A DNA stretch of 64,000 nucleotides from contig JBKECQ010000064.1 of assembly GCA_047974845.1 (NCBI GenBank), positions 1 through 64,000 on the forward strand. Reading direction: 5' to 3'. The translations under genes and the position numbers were made by a program. Shown piece after piece: positions 16,734 to 26,385 of the stretch. Numbering within the stretch: position 1 is the stretch's first letter; every line of letters starts with the position of its first letter. The DNA comes from Aminipila sp047974845. Lineage in GTDB: Bacteria > Bacillota > Clostridia > Peptostreptococcales > Anaerovoracaceae. The notes beneath the pieces are model-generated. The model worked only from the letters and a program-made list of their open reading frames with translations. It was not told where the DNA came from and did no database searches.

Positions 16734-17708
16734 ATGAAAACGGTCAAAATAGGACTACTAGGTTTAGGTAATATCGGTACCGGTACTTACAAAACTCTTG
16801 AAATGAACAAAGAGCAGATTACCAAGGCAACCGGTCTTAATCTTGAAATTACTAAGATTTTAGAAAGAGATGTTACAAGAGAAAGAGATATTACGGTTTG
16901 CGCTGAACAATTTACACAAGATCCCGATGAAATATTTAAGGATTCAGAAATAGATATTGTTATCGAACTGCTTGGTGGAGTTGAACCTGCTACTACGTTT
17001 ATGCTTGCTGCAATGAATAATAAAAAGAGCGTAGTAACTGCAAATAAGGCTGCTGTTGCTGCAAATTACAGCAAACTTACTGAGGCTGCAAAAGCCAACG
17101 GAGTTGAATTCAGGTATGAAGCAAGTGTAGGTGGAGGTATCCCTATTATAAATGCTCTTACTACAGTTCTTCAGTCAAATCAGTTTGTTGAGGTTCAAGG
17201 TATTGTTAATGGAACCACAAACTATATTTTAACTCAGATGACTGAATATGGTTTAAAATATGCAGACGTTTTAAAAAAGGCACAAGAGTTGGGATTTGCA
17301 GAAGCTGATCCTACTGCTGATGTTGAAGGTATAGATGTAGCTAATAAGCTTTCCATTCTTATTTCAATAATGTTTAATGAGTATATTGCTCCAAACAATA
17401 TTCCTACAAAGGGTATTAGTAGCATTACACCGGAAGACATAGAAGAAGCCAAAAAAGAAAATTGTAAAATAAAACTAATAGCTTATGCAAGAAAAGAAAA
17501 TAATAAAATAGAATACAGTGTAAAACCTATGCTTTTAAAAGCTGAACACCCTCTTGCTTCTGTTAACAATGAGTTCAATGCTGTTTATGTTACAGGAAAT
17601 GCTGTTGGAGAATTAATGTTCTATGGAAAAGGTGCAGGTCCGCTTCCTACAGGAAGTGCTGTTATGGGCGATGTTATGGAAATCGCAAAAAAGTTATACA
17701 ATAAATAG
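16734..17708 (+). CDS. hom: Homoserine dehydrogenase without ACT domain
   Basis: Hom reduces aspartate semialdehyde to homoserine for threonine and methionine synthesis. The 324-residue protein has the nucleotide motif GLGNIGTG (10-17), TANKAAVAANY, GGGIPIINAL, GIVNGTTNYILTQM and AEADPTADVEGIDVANK, the usual order, and the closing motif YGKGAGPLPTGSAVMGDV. It ends 12 residues later, whereas most bacterial enzymes (about 430 aa) carry a further ACT domain of 80-100 residues for threonine feedback. The ATG at 16734 follows AGGAGG; an in-frame start seven codons upstream lacks a site. A normal stop and the SEC-C gene 18 bases later argue against a sequencing break. Confidence 0.95.
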   Translation: MKTVKIGLLGLGNIGTGTYKTLEMNKEQITKATGLNLEITKILERDVTRERDITVCAEQFTQDPDEIFKDSEIDIVIELLGGVEPATTFMLAAMNNKKSVVTANKAAVAANYSKLTEAAKANGVEFRYEASVGGGIPIINALTTVLQSNQFVEVQGIVNGTTNYILTQMTEYGLKYADVLKKAQELGFAEADPTADVEGIDVANKLSILISIMFNEYIAPNNIPTKGISSITPEDIEEAKKENCKIKLIAYARKENNKIEYSVKPMLLKAEHPLASVNNEFNAVYVTGNAVGELMFYGKGAGPLPTGSAVMGDVMEIAKKLYNK

Positions 17709-17726
17709 TTAATAGAGGTGAAAAAA

Positions 17727-18227
17727 ATGACTTTATTTGAACAATGGCAAAATCTAATTGATAATCAAACTGATGAGACATTCCCAGAGTTTTGGGAAAA
17801 ATATAGTTCAACAGAAACTAAAATTTATACAGATATTCTTGAAAATCATACAACAACTCCGGAAGGAACTTTCCAAGAGTTTGTAGACAAATATTCTGCT
17901 GATCCTGTTATTTTCATGGGATTCTTAGATGGAATCAGCACTAGTCTAAAGAACGAAATCAAACTTGATGAACACGATGAAAATACAAAGATTAAACTTG
18001 AAATTGATTTTGAAAAGCTTTTCTACAATATGCTTGGAGCTGAAGCGGATTACCTTTACTCAATCGCTGCTTGGGACAAGGTACTTCCTTTAGAGACAAG
18101 AGAAGAACTTGTAAAAGAGTTCAAAAAATCAAAAACTGTTGTAAAAGAAAAAGAACCCGGCAGAAATGATGCTTGCCCATGCGGAAGCGGAAAAAAATAT
18201 AAGAAATGCTGTGGTGCAAACAAATAA
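17727..18227 (+). CDS. SEC-C motif protein of unknown function
   Basis: A 166-residue acidic protein whose C-terminus is a SEC-C zinc motif (GRNDACPCGSGKKYKKCCG), as found at the end of SecA and in many stand-alone proteins. The rest (LFEQWQNLIDNQ, then helices rich in acidic and aromatic residues) matches no family I can name. The ATG at 17727 follows AGAGGTG; a GTG three codons upstream overlaps the ribosome site. It is 18 bases after hom and shares its terminator, so the two are cotranscribed, though no functional link is evident. Confidence 0.85.
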   Translation: MTLFEQWQNLIDNQTDETFPEFWEKYSSTETKIYTDILENHTTTPEGTFQEFVDKYSADPVIFMGFLDGISTSLKNEIKLDEHDENTKIKLEIDFEKLFYNMLGAEADYLYSIAAWDKVLPLETREELVKEFKKSKTVVKEKEPGRNDACPCGSGKKYKKCCGANK

Positions 18228-18262
18228 TAATAATGAATAGTATATAAATATTTTTTATTTGT

Positions 18263-18299
18263 AAAAAGGGGCTGTATCTGTTTGATACAGCCCCTTTTT
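18263..18299. terminator. Strong bidirectional terminator between the SEC-C and tetR genes
   Basis: A perfect 16-bp stem (18263-18278 with 18284-18299) starts in A and ends in T on both strands. It ends the hom transcript on the plus strand and the RND-tetR transcript on the minus strand. Confidence 0.95.
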
Positions 18300-18319
18300 C
18301 TATACTTTTTTATCTTGTT

Positions 18320-18940
18320 CTATAATTGAATGCCCCTTATTAAGAAGTCTATAAATTCTTCTTCTTCCAGTTCATCAACATTAAACGGAGATTCTATATC
18401 TGCAAGTTGGCAAACTCCGTACTTTAAATTTAAATACGAACTTGTGGCTCCCATTATAGTAATGGCCGCAAGATTTAAATTCATTTCTCTGAACTCACCT
18501 CTTTCAATGCCCTCATCAATTATATCCTTAATATACATATATTCCTCTGTCCATAGAACCTTCATTTTTTCAATAAATTCTTTGGGCATACCGTCGCTTG
18601 TATCAAATACAACCTGGGACATCTTTAACATTCGAGGTCCGTGTTCCTGAATGTGCTTTGCCTCTACCCTTATAAGAGCTTTTAGTTTATCTGCCTGTTT
18701 CATGTCAGACATTTTTATTTCTTTATACTCAACTAAATACTCTTCTATGCCTGAAGAAATAATGCTTGTAAGAAGCGTAGCTTTGCTATCAAAGTATTCA
18801 TATACAGTGCCTTTTCCAACACCTGCTTCTTCTGCAATATCAATAATTTTGGTGTTGTTATACCCATTTTTTACAAATAAATGATATGCCGCTTCCAATA
18901 TTCTTCTTCTTTTTGTTTCCTTCGCATTCATATTACACAT
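18320..18940 (-). CDS. TetR family repressor of the RND pump operon
   Basis: A 206-residue TetR-type regulator. The N-terminal helix-turn-helix covers about residues 12-58 with the recognition part AEEAGVGKGTVYEYFDSK; the C-terminal ligand domain is family-variable. The start overlaps the end of the RND gene by 8 bases, with AGAGG upstream, so it is the last gene of the adaptor-pump-tetR operon. The two related operators around the operon promoter (23316-23331 and near 23376-23393) have the size and symmetry of TetR sites, which suggests autorepression relieved by a pump substrate. The ligand is not known. Confidence 0.9.
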   Translation of the reverse strand: MCNMNAKETKRRRILEAAYHLFVKNGYNNTKIIDIAEEAGVGKGTVYEYFDSKATLLTSIISSGIEEYLVEYKEIKMSDMKQADKLKALIRVEAKHIQEHGPRMLKMSQVVFDTSDGMPKEFIEKMKVLWTEEYMYIKDIIDEGIERGEFREMNLNLAAITIMGATSSYLNLKYGVCQLADIESPFNVDELEEEEFIDFLIRGIQL

Positions 18941-21900
18941 GTTTTAAATCCTCTTCATGCCATTTCGCTTCTAGTTCTGCCACCATTTCATCATGAGCTT
19001 TACGCTTAACATCTTTTTTAAACTTTCTATCATCAAACATTGCATACAAAACAGGTACCAAAATCAAGGTAACTATTGTTGAAGCTATAAGCCCTCCGAT
19101 AATAGATATTCCCATAGGTGCTAAAGTTTCTCCCCCTTCTCCAACTCCTATTGCAAGAGGAACCATACCAATTACTGTTGTGCAAGCACTCATTAGGATA
19201 GGTCTAAGTCTCATCTTACCTGCCTGAACAAGGGCTTCGTCCCTACCCATAATCAATTTATTTTGATTAATAAATTCAACAAGTAAAATAGCATTATTTA
19301 CTACTATACCAACCAGCATTATCAGTCCCAGGAATGATACCATTGATAGTGATGTACCTGTAATGAACAGTGCTAGGAATGCTCCCGACATTGCAAACGG
19401 TATGGACATCATAATCATAAACGGTAATGTTACCGATTCAAATTGTGCCGCCAAAAGTAAATAAACTAATGCAAGTGCAACTACTAGTGCAAGGCCTAGG
19501 CTCTTGAAGGATTCAATCATTTGCTCCTGCTGTCCACCTGTTTCATAGAAGTAACCATCAGGGAAGGTATATCCATTTACAATTTTAATAACATCTTTAG
19601 ATACCTTACCTAAGTCATTACCCTGTATATCAACATTTATAGTAATATATCTCTGCTGATTCATTCTATTTACACTACTTGGTGAGTTACCGAATTCAAA
19701 CTCCGCAATCTGACCTACAGGAACCGAAAGACCGGAGGATCCTGTTATTGAGATTTGCTTCATGTTGTCAACTGACGCACTATAATTGTCCGGCAAGGAA
19801 AGGTTTATTTCTATTTCTTCACCGTCAATCTTAAGCTTAGTAGCAGTAGATCCTGACAATGCAGTTGATAGACCATTTGCAAGCTGACCTGCGGTAATAC
19901 CATAATGAGCCGCTGTAGTTCTATTTAGGATAACCTTAACCTCCGGATTACCCTCCGTGCTATCCACCTCAGCACTTACTACATTTTCTACATCTTTAAT
20001 TTGCTGACAAAGTTCCATTCCTACCTTTTCAAGTTCATCAAGATCTTTACCCTTAATATCAAGCGCAAGGTCTGAACCTCCACCCATTCCGGAAGACATT
20101 GACGATGACTCTTTAATGGTAAGATCGGCACCGGTAAAGTATGCTAGGTCCTTTTTCGCTGCTCTAACAACTTCTTCTGTACTTCTTTCTCTTTCTTCTT
20201 TACCCAGTAATGTTACACTTATACTTGATTTTTCAGCACTTGAGGTCATACCCGTCTGACCAATATCCACGGTACAGTGTTCTACTTCCGGAATTTTCAA
20301 TACATATGCTTCTATTTCTGTCATTACTTTATCTTTATCTTCTAAAGATGTACCGTAAGGAGTTTCTACACTGATTGTAAAAGTCCCCTCATCTGACGCA
20401 GGCATTAACTCAGTTCCTACTATAGCTACTAATATAATTGAAACAACAAAAACAATTACGCATATAGAAATAACTTTCTTTCTTTTCTTTAAAGCTTTCC
20501 TCATGAAAACATCATAGGAATCCTTTACATTTTCTATAAAAACAGTAAATTTTGATAAATATCTAAACTTATATCTATGTTTGCCAAGACGAATATAATC
20601 TGTAGACAGCCCCTTAGTTAAAAGCTTTGATGACAGCATAGGAACTACGGTTATAGCTACTATCAATGACGCTAATAGTGCTATGATTATAGTAAAGCAG
20701 AAATCTTTAAACATCATTCCTGTAATACCACCGCTAAGAGCAATTGGTAAAAATACTACGATAGTAGTCATTGTTGATGATACAATTGCAAGAAAGATTT
20801 CTTTGCTTCCCTTTTCTGCTGCTTCCTCTGCACAGCTTGTGTCCTGTCTTATTCTAAAGATGTTCTCCAGCACTACAATGGAGTTATCAACCAGCATACC
20901 CACAGCCAGCGTCAGCGAACACAAGGTTATCATGTTTAGTGTCATACCTCTAGCCTGCATTAGTGCAAATGTGGCCAGCAAGGAAACCGGTATTGATAAT
21001 GCAATTACAAGAGTTGATCTAATATTCTTTAAGAATAAGAAAACAACAAGAACTGCAAGCACGCCTCCCATAATGGCAGAATTGGCTACAGATTTAATAG
21101 CCTGTTCTATAAACTCTGCTTGGTTAAATCCCATGGTAAATATAAGGTTAGGGAATTTTTCCTGAAGTCTATTCATTTCCTTTACTACTGCCTTAGATGT
21201 AGAAACGGTGTTTGCATCAGACTGTTTTGTAATAAAAATACCTATTGCAGTCTTTCCATCAATTCTACTAATAGATTCTTGTTCCTGATATGTATCGGAT
21301 ATTGAAGCAATATCTCCCAATCTAACAATACTTCTATCTGTTAAGGTAATAGGTAAATTCTTAATATCATCTACAGATTTAAATTCACCCATGGTTCTAA
21401 CAACAATCTCTGTATCACCCTTTGAAATATCACCACTAGGCATATTGATATTTTCAGCTGCTAGAATCTGTGCAATCTGCGCTAATGTCAAACCATATCC
21501 GCTTAGCTTTTCTTGGCTGATTTGAACTGCAATTTCTTCTTCAACACCACCAAGTGCCTGCACGGAAGCTACTCCGGCTACTCTTTCAAAGTAGTTCATA
21601 ACATTGTCTTCAATCTGATTGTTTAGTTGATTTAAAGACATATCACCGGACACATAAATCTGTGCTATTGGCATTGCACTCATATCCATTTTTAGTACAG
21701 TTGGATCACCTGCATCATCAGGCAAAAATCCCGTAATAAGCGCAATTTTTTCTCTCATATTTAAGGTTGCAAAGTTCATGTCCGTGTCCATTTGGAACTG
21801 TACCATAACAATGGACATACCCGGCATACTCATAGACATCATTTCGTCTAAGCCTTCTACAGATGCCAATGATTGCTCAATAGGCTCTGTAATCATAGTT

Positions 21901-22079
21901 TCAACTTCTTCAGGAGAAGCATTTCCATATGTAGTCATAACTAAGGCCACAGGGTATTCTATTTTAGGGAATAAATCCTGAGGTATTCCAATTAGAGATG
22001 ATACACCTACTACAACTACCATGAGCATAAGCATTATGGTAGCTATAGGACGTTTTATTGATATACTAGATAAATTCAT
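18933..22079 (-). CDS. RND efflux pump permease (HAE1/AcrB type)
   Basis: A 1048-residue inner-membrane RND transporter with two repeats of a membrane helix, a large extracytoplasmic domain and five to six further helices. The N-terminus SIKRPIATIMLML and the GIPQDLFPKIEYP segment are typical of the hydrophobe/amphiphile efflux subfamily. The proton-relay motif in helix 4 reads GMLVDNS with Asp398 followed by Asn399, where AcrB has two aspartates. The start lies 21 bases after the adaptor gene. Together with the adaptor and TetR it forms an operon, but no TolC-like outer membrane channel is present, as expected for a Gram-positive cell with one membrane. The substrate cannot be predicted; lipids, bile compounds or drugs are options. 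Confidence 0.93.
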   Translation of the reverse strand: MNLSSISIKRPIATIMLMLMVVVVGVSSLIGIPQDLFPKIEYPVALVMTTYGNASPEEVETMITEPIEQSLASVEGLDEMMSMSMPGMSIVMVQFQMDTDMNFATLNMREKIALITGFLPDDAGDPTVLKMDMSAMPIAQIYVSGDMSLNQLNNQIEDNVMNYFERVAGVASVQALGGVEEEIAVQISQEKLSGYGLTLAQIAQILAAENINMPSGDISKGDTEIVVRTMGEFKSVDDIKNLPITLTDRSIVRLGDIASISDTYQEQESISRIDGKTAIGIFITKQSDANTVSTSKAVVKEMNRLQEKFPNLIFTMGFNQAEFIEQAIKSVANSAIMGGVLAVLVVFLFLKNIRSTLVIALSIPVSLLATFALMQARGMTLNMITLCSLTLAVGMLVDNSIVVLENIFRIRQDTSCAEEAAEKGSKEIFLAIVSSTMTTIVVFLPIALSGGITGMMFKDFCFTIIIALLASLIVAITVVPMLSSKLLTKGLSTDYIRLGKHRYKFRYLSKFTVFIENVKDSYDVFMRKALKKRKKVISICVIVFVVSIILVAIVGTELMPASDEGTFTISVETPYGTSLEDKDKVMTEIEAYVLKIPEVEHCTVDIGQTGMTSSAEKSSISVTLLGKEERERSTEEVVRAAKKDLAYFTGADLTIKESSSMSSGMGGGSDLALDIKGKDLDELEKVGMELCQQIKDVENVVSAEVDSTEGNPEVKVILNRTTAAHYGITAGQLANGLSTALSGSTATKLKIDGEEIEINLSLPDNYSASVDNMKQISITGSSGLSVPVGQIAEFEFGNSPSSVNRMNQQRYITINVDIQGNDLGKVSKDVIKIVNGYTFPDGYFYETGGQQEQMIESFKSLGLALVVALALVYLLLAAQFESVTLPFMIMMSIPFAMSGAFLALFITGTSLSMVSFLGLIMLVGIVVNNAILLVEFINQNKLIMGRDEALVQAGKMRLRPILMSACTTVIGMVPLAIGVGEGGETLAPMGISIIGGLIASTIVTLILVPVLYAMFDDRKFKKDVKRKAHDEMVAELEAKWHEEDLKHV

Positions 22080-22100
22080 ACTATCGCACCTCTATTCTAA

Positions 22101-23252
22101 TTAGTTTGCAACATTAACAGGGGTGCCCTCTGTAACATATTGTTGCCCTGATATAACGATAGTCTCCCCTTCTTTTATACCTGAAAGGATCTCTACATAA
22201 TCTCCATTATCAATACCTGTAGTTACATCATTAAACTTAGGTACATTTTCTTTATCAAGTGTTACAACAGTTGCAGTACCATTTTTCATTATAACCGCCT
22301 GTGACGGTACACATAATGTATCATCTTTTTGGGAAGATACTATTCTAATTTCCGCAAACATACCTGCTTTAATGAGTCCTGTATCATCCTTAACCGATAT
22401 TTTTATTGGATATGTTAGGCTTCCCGCTGCCGGTGCCGGAGATATGGCCTCAATAACACCCTTGTAAGCATCTTTTCCTAAGGTTGATATAAATATATCC
22501 ACAGAGTCGCCCACTTTAATATCACTTACTATGTATTCTGATACATTTGTATTTATCTGTAATCTGCTAACATCAGCTACAGTCATTGCCGGTGCCGCCG
22601 ATGATGCAATACTACCCACCGCTACATTCTTGGATGTAACATAGCCATTTATAGGAGATTTTACAGTGCAATTGCTATAAGCATCGCTGGCCGCCGTAAA
22701 TGTCTGCTGTGCATTTAAAAAGCTTGCCTGCGCCTGCTCATAATCTTGATAAGAAACGGCTCCTTCCTTATATAAAGCACTCATTCTGTCATAAGCTGAT
22801 TTAGCAACATTCAACCCCTCTTTTGCTTGGTTATATGTAGTTGAAAGCTGAGTTCCATCAATTTGAAATAGTGTAGTTCCCTTAGAAACCTTATCTCCAA
22901 TTTCCACATTCACTGATGTAATTTCACCTGTTGCCAATGGTATAATGCTAACTTCTTCAATTGGCTCTACTCTACCGGTTATCGGTGAAGTGGTATTTAT
23001 AGACATCTTTTCAGCCAATGCCGTTTTTACATTTACAATTGATTCTTCCTCATCTACTGTTCCTGACATAGAGGATACGACTCTAAAAATCACCAATCCT
23101 ATTACAAGTATTGCCGCACCAATCGTAATAATTTTATTAGTCTTCTTTTTCTTTGGATTAGAACCGGTCTGCTCCTTTGCATCCTCAACGCTCATTTCCT
23201 CTGTAATTTTATTATCAGCTGAATTGGGCTCGCTGTTTTGTTTTTCTGTCAT
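22101..23252 (-). CDS. RND periplasmic adaptor (membrane fusion) protein
   Basis: A 383-residue HlyD/AcrA-type adaptor. After a charged N-terminus rich in Lys, Glu and Asn comes one membrane anchor (about residues 40-60), a lipoyl-like half (PLATGEITSVNVEIGDKVSKG), a coiled-coil hairpin (LSTTYNQAKEGLNVAKSAY through SFLNAQQTFTAA), the second half SPINGYVTSKNVAVG and the beta-barrel and membrane-proximal domains. The anchor is a helix, not a lipoprotein cysteine. The ATG at 23252 is preceded by AAAGGA; an upstream TTG lacks a site. It is the first gene of the operon and lies directly behind the operator-bearing promoter. Confidence 0.93.
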   Translation of the reverse strand: MTEKQNSEPNSADNKITEEMSVEDAKEQTGSNPKKKKTNKIITIGAAILVIGLVIFRVVSSMSGTVDEEESIVNVKTALAEKMSINTTSPITGRVEPIEEVSIIPLATGEITSVNVEIGDKVSKGTTLFQIDGTQLSTTYNQAKEGLNVAKSAYDRMSALYKEGAVSYQDYEQAQASFLNAQQTFTAASDAYSNCTVKSPINGYVTSKNVAVGSIASSAAPAMTVADVSRLQINTNVSEYIVSDIKVGDSVDIFISTLGKDAYKGVIEAISPAPAAGSLTYPIKISVKDDTGLIKAGMFAEIRIVSSQKDDTLCVPSQAVIMKNGTATVVTLDKENVPKFNDVTTGIDNGDYVEILSGIKEGETIVISGQQYVTEGTPVNVAN

Positions 23253-23315
23253 CTTAGATTCCTTTCTATTCTTCAAAATTCCTACCCCCTACATCTTGCT
23301 CTATAAGTAAAAAAC

Positions 23316-23393
23316 GACCGACCCGTCGGTCAACTTCTTCTATAATAATCCAATCATATATCGTTGTCAACAACTTTCCGACCCATTGGTCAG
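23316..23393 (-). promoter_or_regulatory. Promoter of the RND operon flanked by two TetR-type operators
   Basis: TTGACA (23365-23370) and TATTAT (23342-23347), 17 bases apart, form a strong minus-strand promoter. The perfect palindrome GACCGACCCGTCGGTC at 23316-23331 lies just downstream of the -10. A second, related copy at 23376-23391 (12 of 16 bases identical, core GACCCATTGGTC) lies upstream of the -35. Two dimers of the operon's TetR protein could bracket the polymerase. Confidence 0.85.
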
Positions 23394-23672
23394 ATTTTTA
23401 TTTCACTGTAAATTCAACTTGTTCAACGATTTTGAACATATCAACTTTTTATGATTTTACCGCAATCTGCTCCATTAAATTTTAAGTAAACATTTAAACT
23501 TTTTTGCTGTTATAATTAGTCTATAGGGGGGTATAAATTAAACGTATTAATTTATATAAATCATTGCATTTATATTATCTTTTAATATAATTTACTTAGC
23601 TTAATATTTTTTGTTTTATTTTTATCATATAAAATATAATTAATTTGTTTTATTTAGCAAATGGAGGCACAT

Positions 23673-24305
23673 ATGAAATTCTCAAAGAAAAAAATAAATG
23701 AACTTTTAGATAAATTAGAAGAGATGTATCCGGAAGCAGATTGTGCATTAGACCACAAATCCATATTTCAGCTTTTGGTTGCAGTTGTTCTTTCTGCACA
23801 AACCACTGATAAAAGTGTTAATGTTGTGACTAAGGACCTCTTTGATAAATATCCCGATGCTCTTTCCATGTCAAATGCCAGTGAAGAAGAACTCCAGGTA
23901 ATTATAAAAAGAATTGGAATGTACAAAACAAAAGCTAAAAATGTTTCTTTATTGTGCAAAACCTTAGTAGCAGAATATGACGGACAAGTTCCCGAGGACT
24001 ACGATAAGCTTATTGCACTTCCCGGTGTGGGCAGGAAAACAGCAAATGTTGTTTTGGCTGTGGGCTTTGGTCACCAAAGGATTGCTGTAGACACACACGT
24101 TTTTAGGGTTTCCAACAGGATTGGTCTGGTAAATGAAAAGGATGTACTAAAAACGGAGCTAGCTTTAATGGAAATACTTCCTGAGTCCAGATGGTCCAGA
24201 ACTCATCATAGTTTAATATTTCACGGCCGTTATTGCTGTGATGCAAAGAAACCGAAATGTGAAGAATGTCAGATATCACAATACTGTAAAACTTATAAGA
24301 AATAG
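23673..24305 (+). CDS. nth: Endonuclease III (base excision repair glycosylase)
   Basis: Nth removes oxidised pyrimidines from DNA and nicks the abasic site. The 210-residue protein has the helix-hairpin-helix LPGVGRKTANVV with catalytic Lys122, the general-base Asp140 in IAVDTHVFR, and the C-terminal 4Fe-4S cluster ligands in CCDAKKPKCEECQISQYC. The ATG at 23673 follows GGAGG; an ATG four codons upstream overlaps that site. It is divergent from the RND operon and is single, with a terminator just after it that overlaps the next promoter. The 280 bases upstream hold only AT-rich sequence and no clear promoter. Confidence 0.96.
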   Translation: MKFSKKKINELLDKLEEMYPEADCALDHKSIFQLLVAVVLSAQTTDKSVNVVTKDLFDKYPDALSMSNASEEELQVIIKRIGMYKTKAKNVSLLCKTLVAEYDGQVPEDYDKLIALPGVGRKTANVVLAVGFGHQRIAVDTHVFRVSNRIGLVNEKDVLKTELALMEILPESRWSRTHHSLIFHGRYCCDAKKPKCEECQISQYCKTYKK

Positions 24306-24316
24306 CTCATATTTTT

Positions 24317-24356
24317 ACACAGTTATAGCCATATTTTGCTTGACTGTGTTTTTATT
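24317..24356 (+). terminator. Probable terminator of nth
   Basis: ACACAGT (24317-24323) pairs with ACTGTGT (24343-24349), followed by TTTTTATTT. The stem is short and the loop long. The right arm overlaps the -35 element of the aconitase promoter. Confidence 0.5.
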
Positions 24357-24386
24357 TAATTGTATAATTGTATACAGAAATACAAT
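24340..24386 (+). promoter_or_regulatory. Aconitase operon promoter with GntR-type palindrome
   Basis: TTGACT (24340-24345) and TATAAT (24363-24368) are 17 bases apart. Directly on and after the -10 lies the inverted repeat ATTGTAT-N6-ATACAAT (24367-24386), which includes TTGTATAC, the kind of short TNGT/ACNA palindrome bound by GntR-FadR proteins. The third gene of the operon codes for such a regulator, so autoregulation by repression is likely. Confidence 0.7.
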
Positions 24387-24461
24387 GTTTTTTATATGAA
24401 AACAAAACTAATACTTATAAGGGTTTTCATATTTTTATTTTAAATATGCAGGAGGATATAC

Positions 24462-26381
24462 ATGGGAAAGACTTTAGCTTACAAAATTTTAGAGAATCAT
24501 CTTTTAGAAGGTACTCTTGCTTCTGGTAATGAAATAACCATAAAAATGGACCAAACACTAACACAGGATTCCACGGGCACAATGGTTTATTTACAACTTG
24601 AAGCTATGAATGTTGATACAATAAAAACAGAACTGTCTGTTGCGTACATAGATCACAATACGCTTCAAACAGGTTTTGAAAATGCTGACGACCATGCATT
24701 TATAAAAAGTGTTGCACAAAGGCATGGTGTTCTTTTTTCTAAACCGGGAAACGGAATCTGTCACCAGCTTCATTTAGAAAACTATGGCAAACCGGGTAAG
24801 ACTCTTCTTGGTTCTGACAGTCATACTCCTACAGGTGGCGGGCTTGGAATGATTGCAATTGGTGCAGGTGGACTTGATGTTGCAATGGCCATGGCAAAGG
24901 GAACATATACACTTACTGTACCTAAAGTAATTAATGTTGAACTTACAGGTAAGCTTAGACCATGGGTGTCTGCAAAAGATGTAATACTTTACGTTCTAAA
25001 AAAGTTAACCGTTAAGGGCGGAGTAGGAAAAATTGTCGAGTATACCGGTGAAGGAGTAAAATCACTTTCAGTTACAGACCGTGCTACTATTACAAATATG
25101 GGAGCTGAGTTAGGCGCTACTACTTCTGTTTTCCCAAGTGACGAAAACACACAAAAATATCTTGCTGAACAAGGAAGAAAAGATGATTATATTCCTCTTT
25201 CAGCAGACCCGGATGCAGTATACGATGAAACCCTTAAGATTGACTTGTCAGAACTAACTCCTCTTGCTGCAATGCCACACAGTCCTGATAATGTTGACTC
25301 AATTAAAAATATTGGAAACATAAAAGTAGATCAGGTTGCCATCGGCAGTTGTACAAATTCTTCATATACTGATTTAATGAAAGTGGCTACTATATTAAAA
25401 GGAAGAAAAGTTCATCCCGATGTTAGTCTTGTTATTTCTCCGGGTTCAAGCAAAATACTTTCAAAGCTTGCCGAAAACGGAGCATTAGCAAATATGATAA
25501 ATGCCGGTGCCAGAATTATTGAGAACGCTTGCGGTCCTTGTATAGGTATGGGACAATCCCCTAAATCCGGAGCCGTATCACTTAGAACCTTTAATAGAAA
25601 CTTTAAGGGCAGAAGCGGTACTCTGGACGCCAACGTATATTTGGTAAGCCCTGAAACTGCCGCTATTTCCGCAGTTACCGGTGTTCTTACAGATGGTATG
25701 ACTTGCAACGTTGAGCTTCCTGAAATAAACTCAGTGGACTTCAACTTTAATGATAGCTTCATTGTTTATCCTGAAGGAACAAATAAGGTGAACACTCCTG
25801 TAGAAATGGGACCAAATATAAAGCCGTTCCCAAGAAATACGGCTCTTGATAGCAAAATTAATGCAACCGTTGTTCTTCATGCGGGAAACAACATTACCAC
25901 AGATGATATAATGCCTTCTGATTCAAGATTGCTTCCGTATCGTTCAAACGTACCACACCTTGCAAACTACTGTTTTGAAAAAATTGACGGTAACTTTGCT
26001 TCAAGATGTAAAGAAGTAAAAAGTTGCGCCATTATAGGTGGTGAAAATTATGGTCAAGGTAGTAGCCGTGAACACGCCGCATTAGCACCACTGTATTTGG
26101 GAGTAAAATTTGTTATAGCAAAATCTTTCGCTAGAATTCACCGATCAAATTTAATTAATAGTGGAATAATGCCATTCATATTTGAGAATCCGGCAGATTA
26201 CGATGATTTTTCAATTGGCGAAAGTCTTGTTATTGAAAATGCTGTTGAACAGATACAATCACCAACCGTAATAATCAAAAACTTAGATAATGGTAAAGAG
26301 TACAAGGTTGTTACCAACTTCTCAGACCAAGAAATAAAAATGATATTATGTGGTGGAAAAATTAATTCAATCAAGGAGTAA
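24462..26381 (+). CDS. acn: Aconitate hydratase (short, about 640-aa type)
   Basis: Aconitase isomerises citrate to isocitrate with a 4Fe-4S cluster. At 639 residues it is the shorter 'Aquifex type' seen in many anaerobes, without the extra N-terminal domain of AcnB or the length of AcnA. Cluster cysteines appear in GSCTNSS near 296 and in CGPCIGMG near 356, and the swivel domain carries GGENYGQGSSREHAAL. The start has AGGAGG. It is followed five bases later by icd. The pair with isocitrate dehydrogenase supplies 2-oxoglutarate for glutamate; no citrate synthase gene is in the window. A homoaconitase or isopropylmalate isomerase fusion was considered, but the partner and length favour aconitase. 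Confidence 0.93.
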   Translation: MGKTLAYKILENHLLEGTLASGNEITIKMDQTLTQDSTGTMVYLQLEAMNVDTIKTELSVAYIDHNTLQTGFENADDHAFIKSVAQRHGVLFSKPGNGICHQLHLENYGKPGKTLLGSDSHTPTGGGLGMIAIGAGGLDVAMAMAKGTYTLTVPKVINVELTGKLRPWVSAKDVILYVLKKLTVKGGVGKIVEYTGEGVKSLSVTDRATITNMGAELGATTSVFPSDENTQKYLAEQGRKDDYIPLSADPDAVYDETLKIDLSELTPLAAMPHSPDNVDSIKNIGNIKVDQVAIGSCTNSSYTDLMKVATILKGRKVHPDVSLVISPGSSKILSKLAENGALANMINAGARIIENACGPCIGMGQSPKSGAVSLRTFNRNFKGRSGTLDANVYLVSPETAAISAVTGVLTDGMTCNVELPEINSVDFNFNDSFIVYPEGTNKVNTPVEMGPNIKPFPRNTALDSKINATVVLHAGNNITTDDIMPSDSRLLPYRSNVPHLANYCFEKIDGNFASRCKEVKSCAIIGGENYGQGSSREHAALAPLYLGVKFVIAKSFARIHRSNLINSGIMPFIFENPADYDDFSIGESLVIENAVEQIQSPTVIIKNLDNGKEYKVVTNFSDQEIKMILCGGKINSIKE

Positions 26382-26385
26382 TAAT

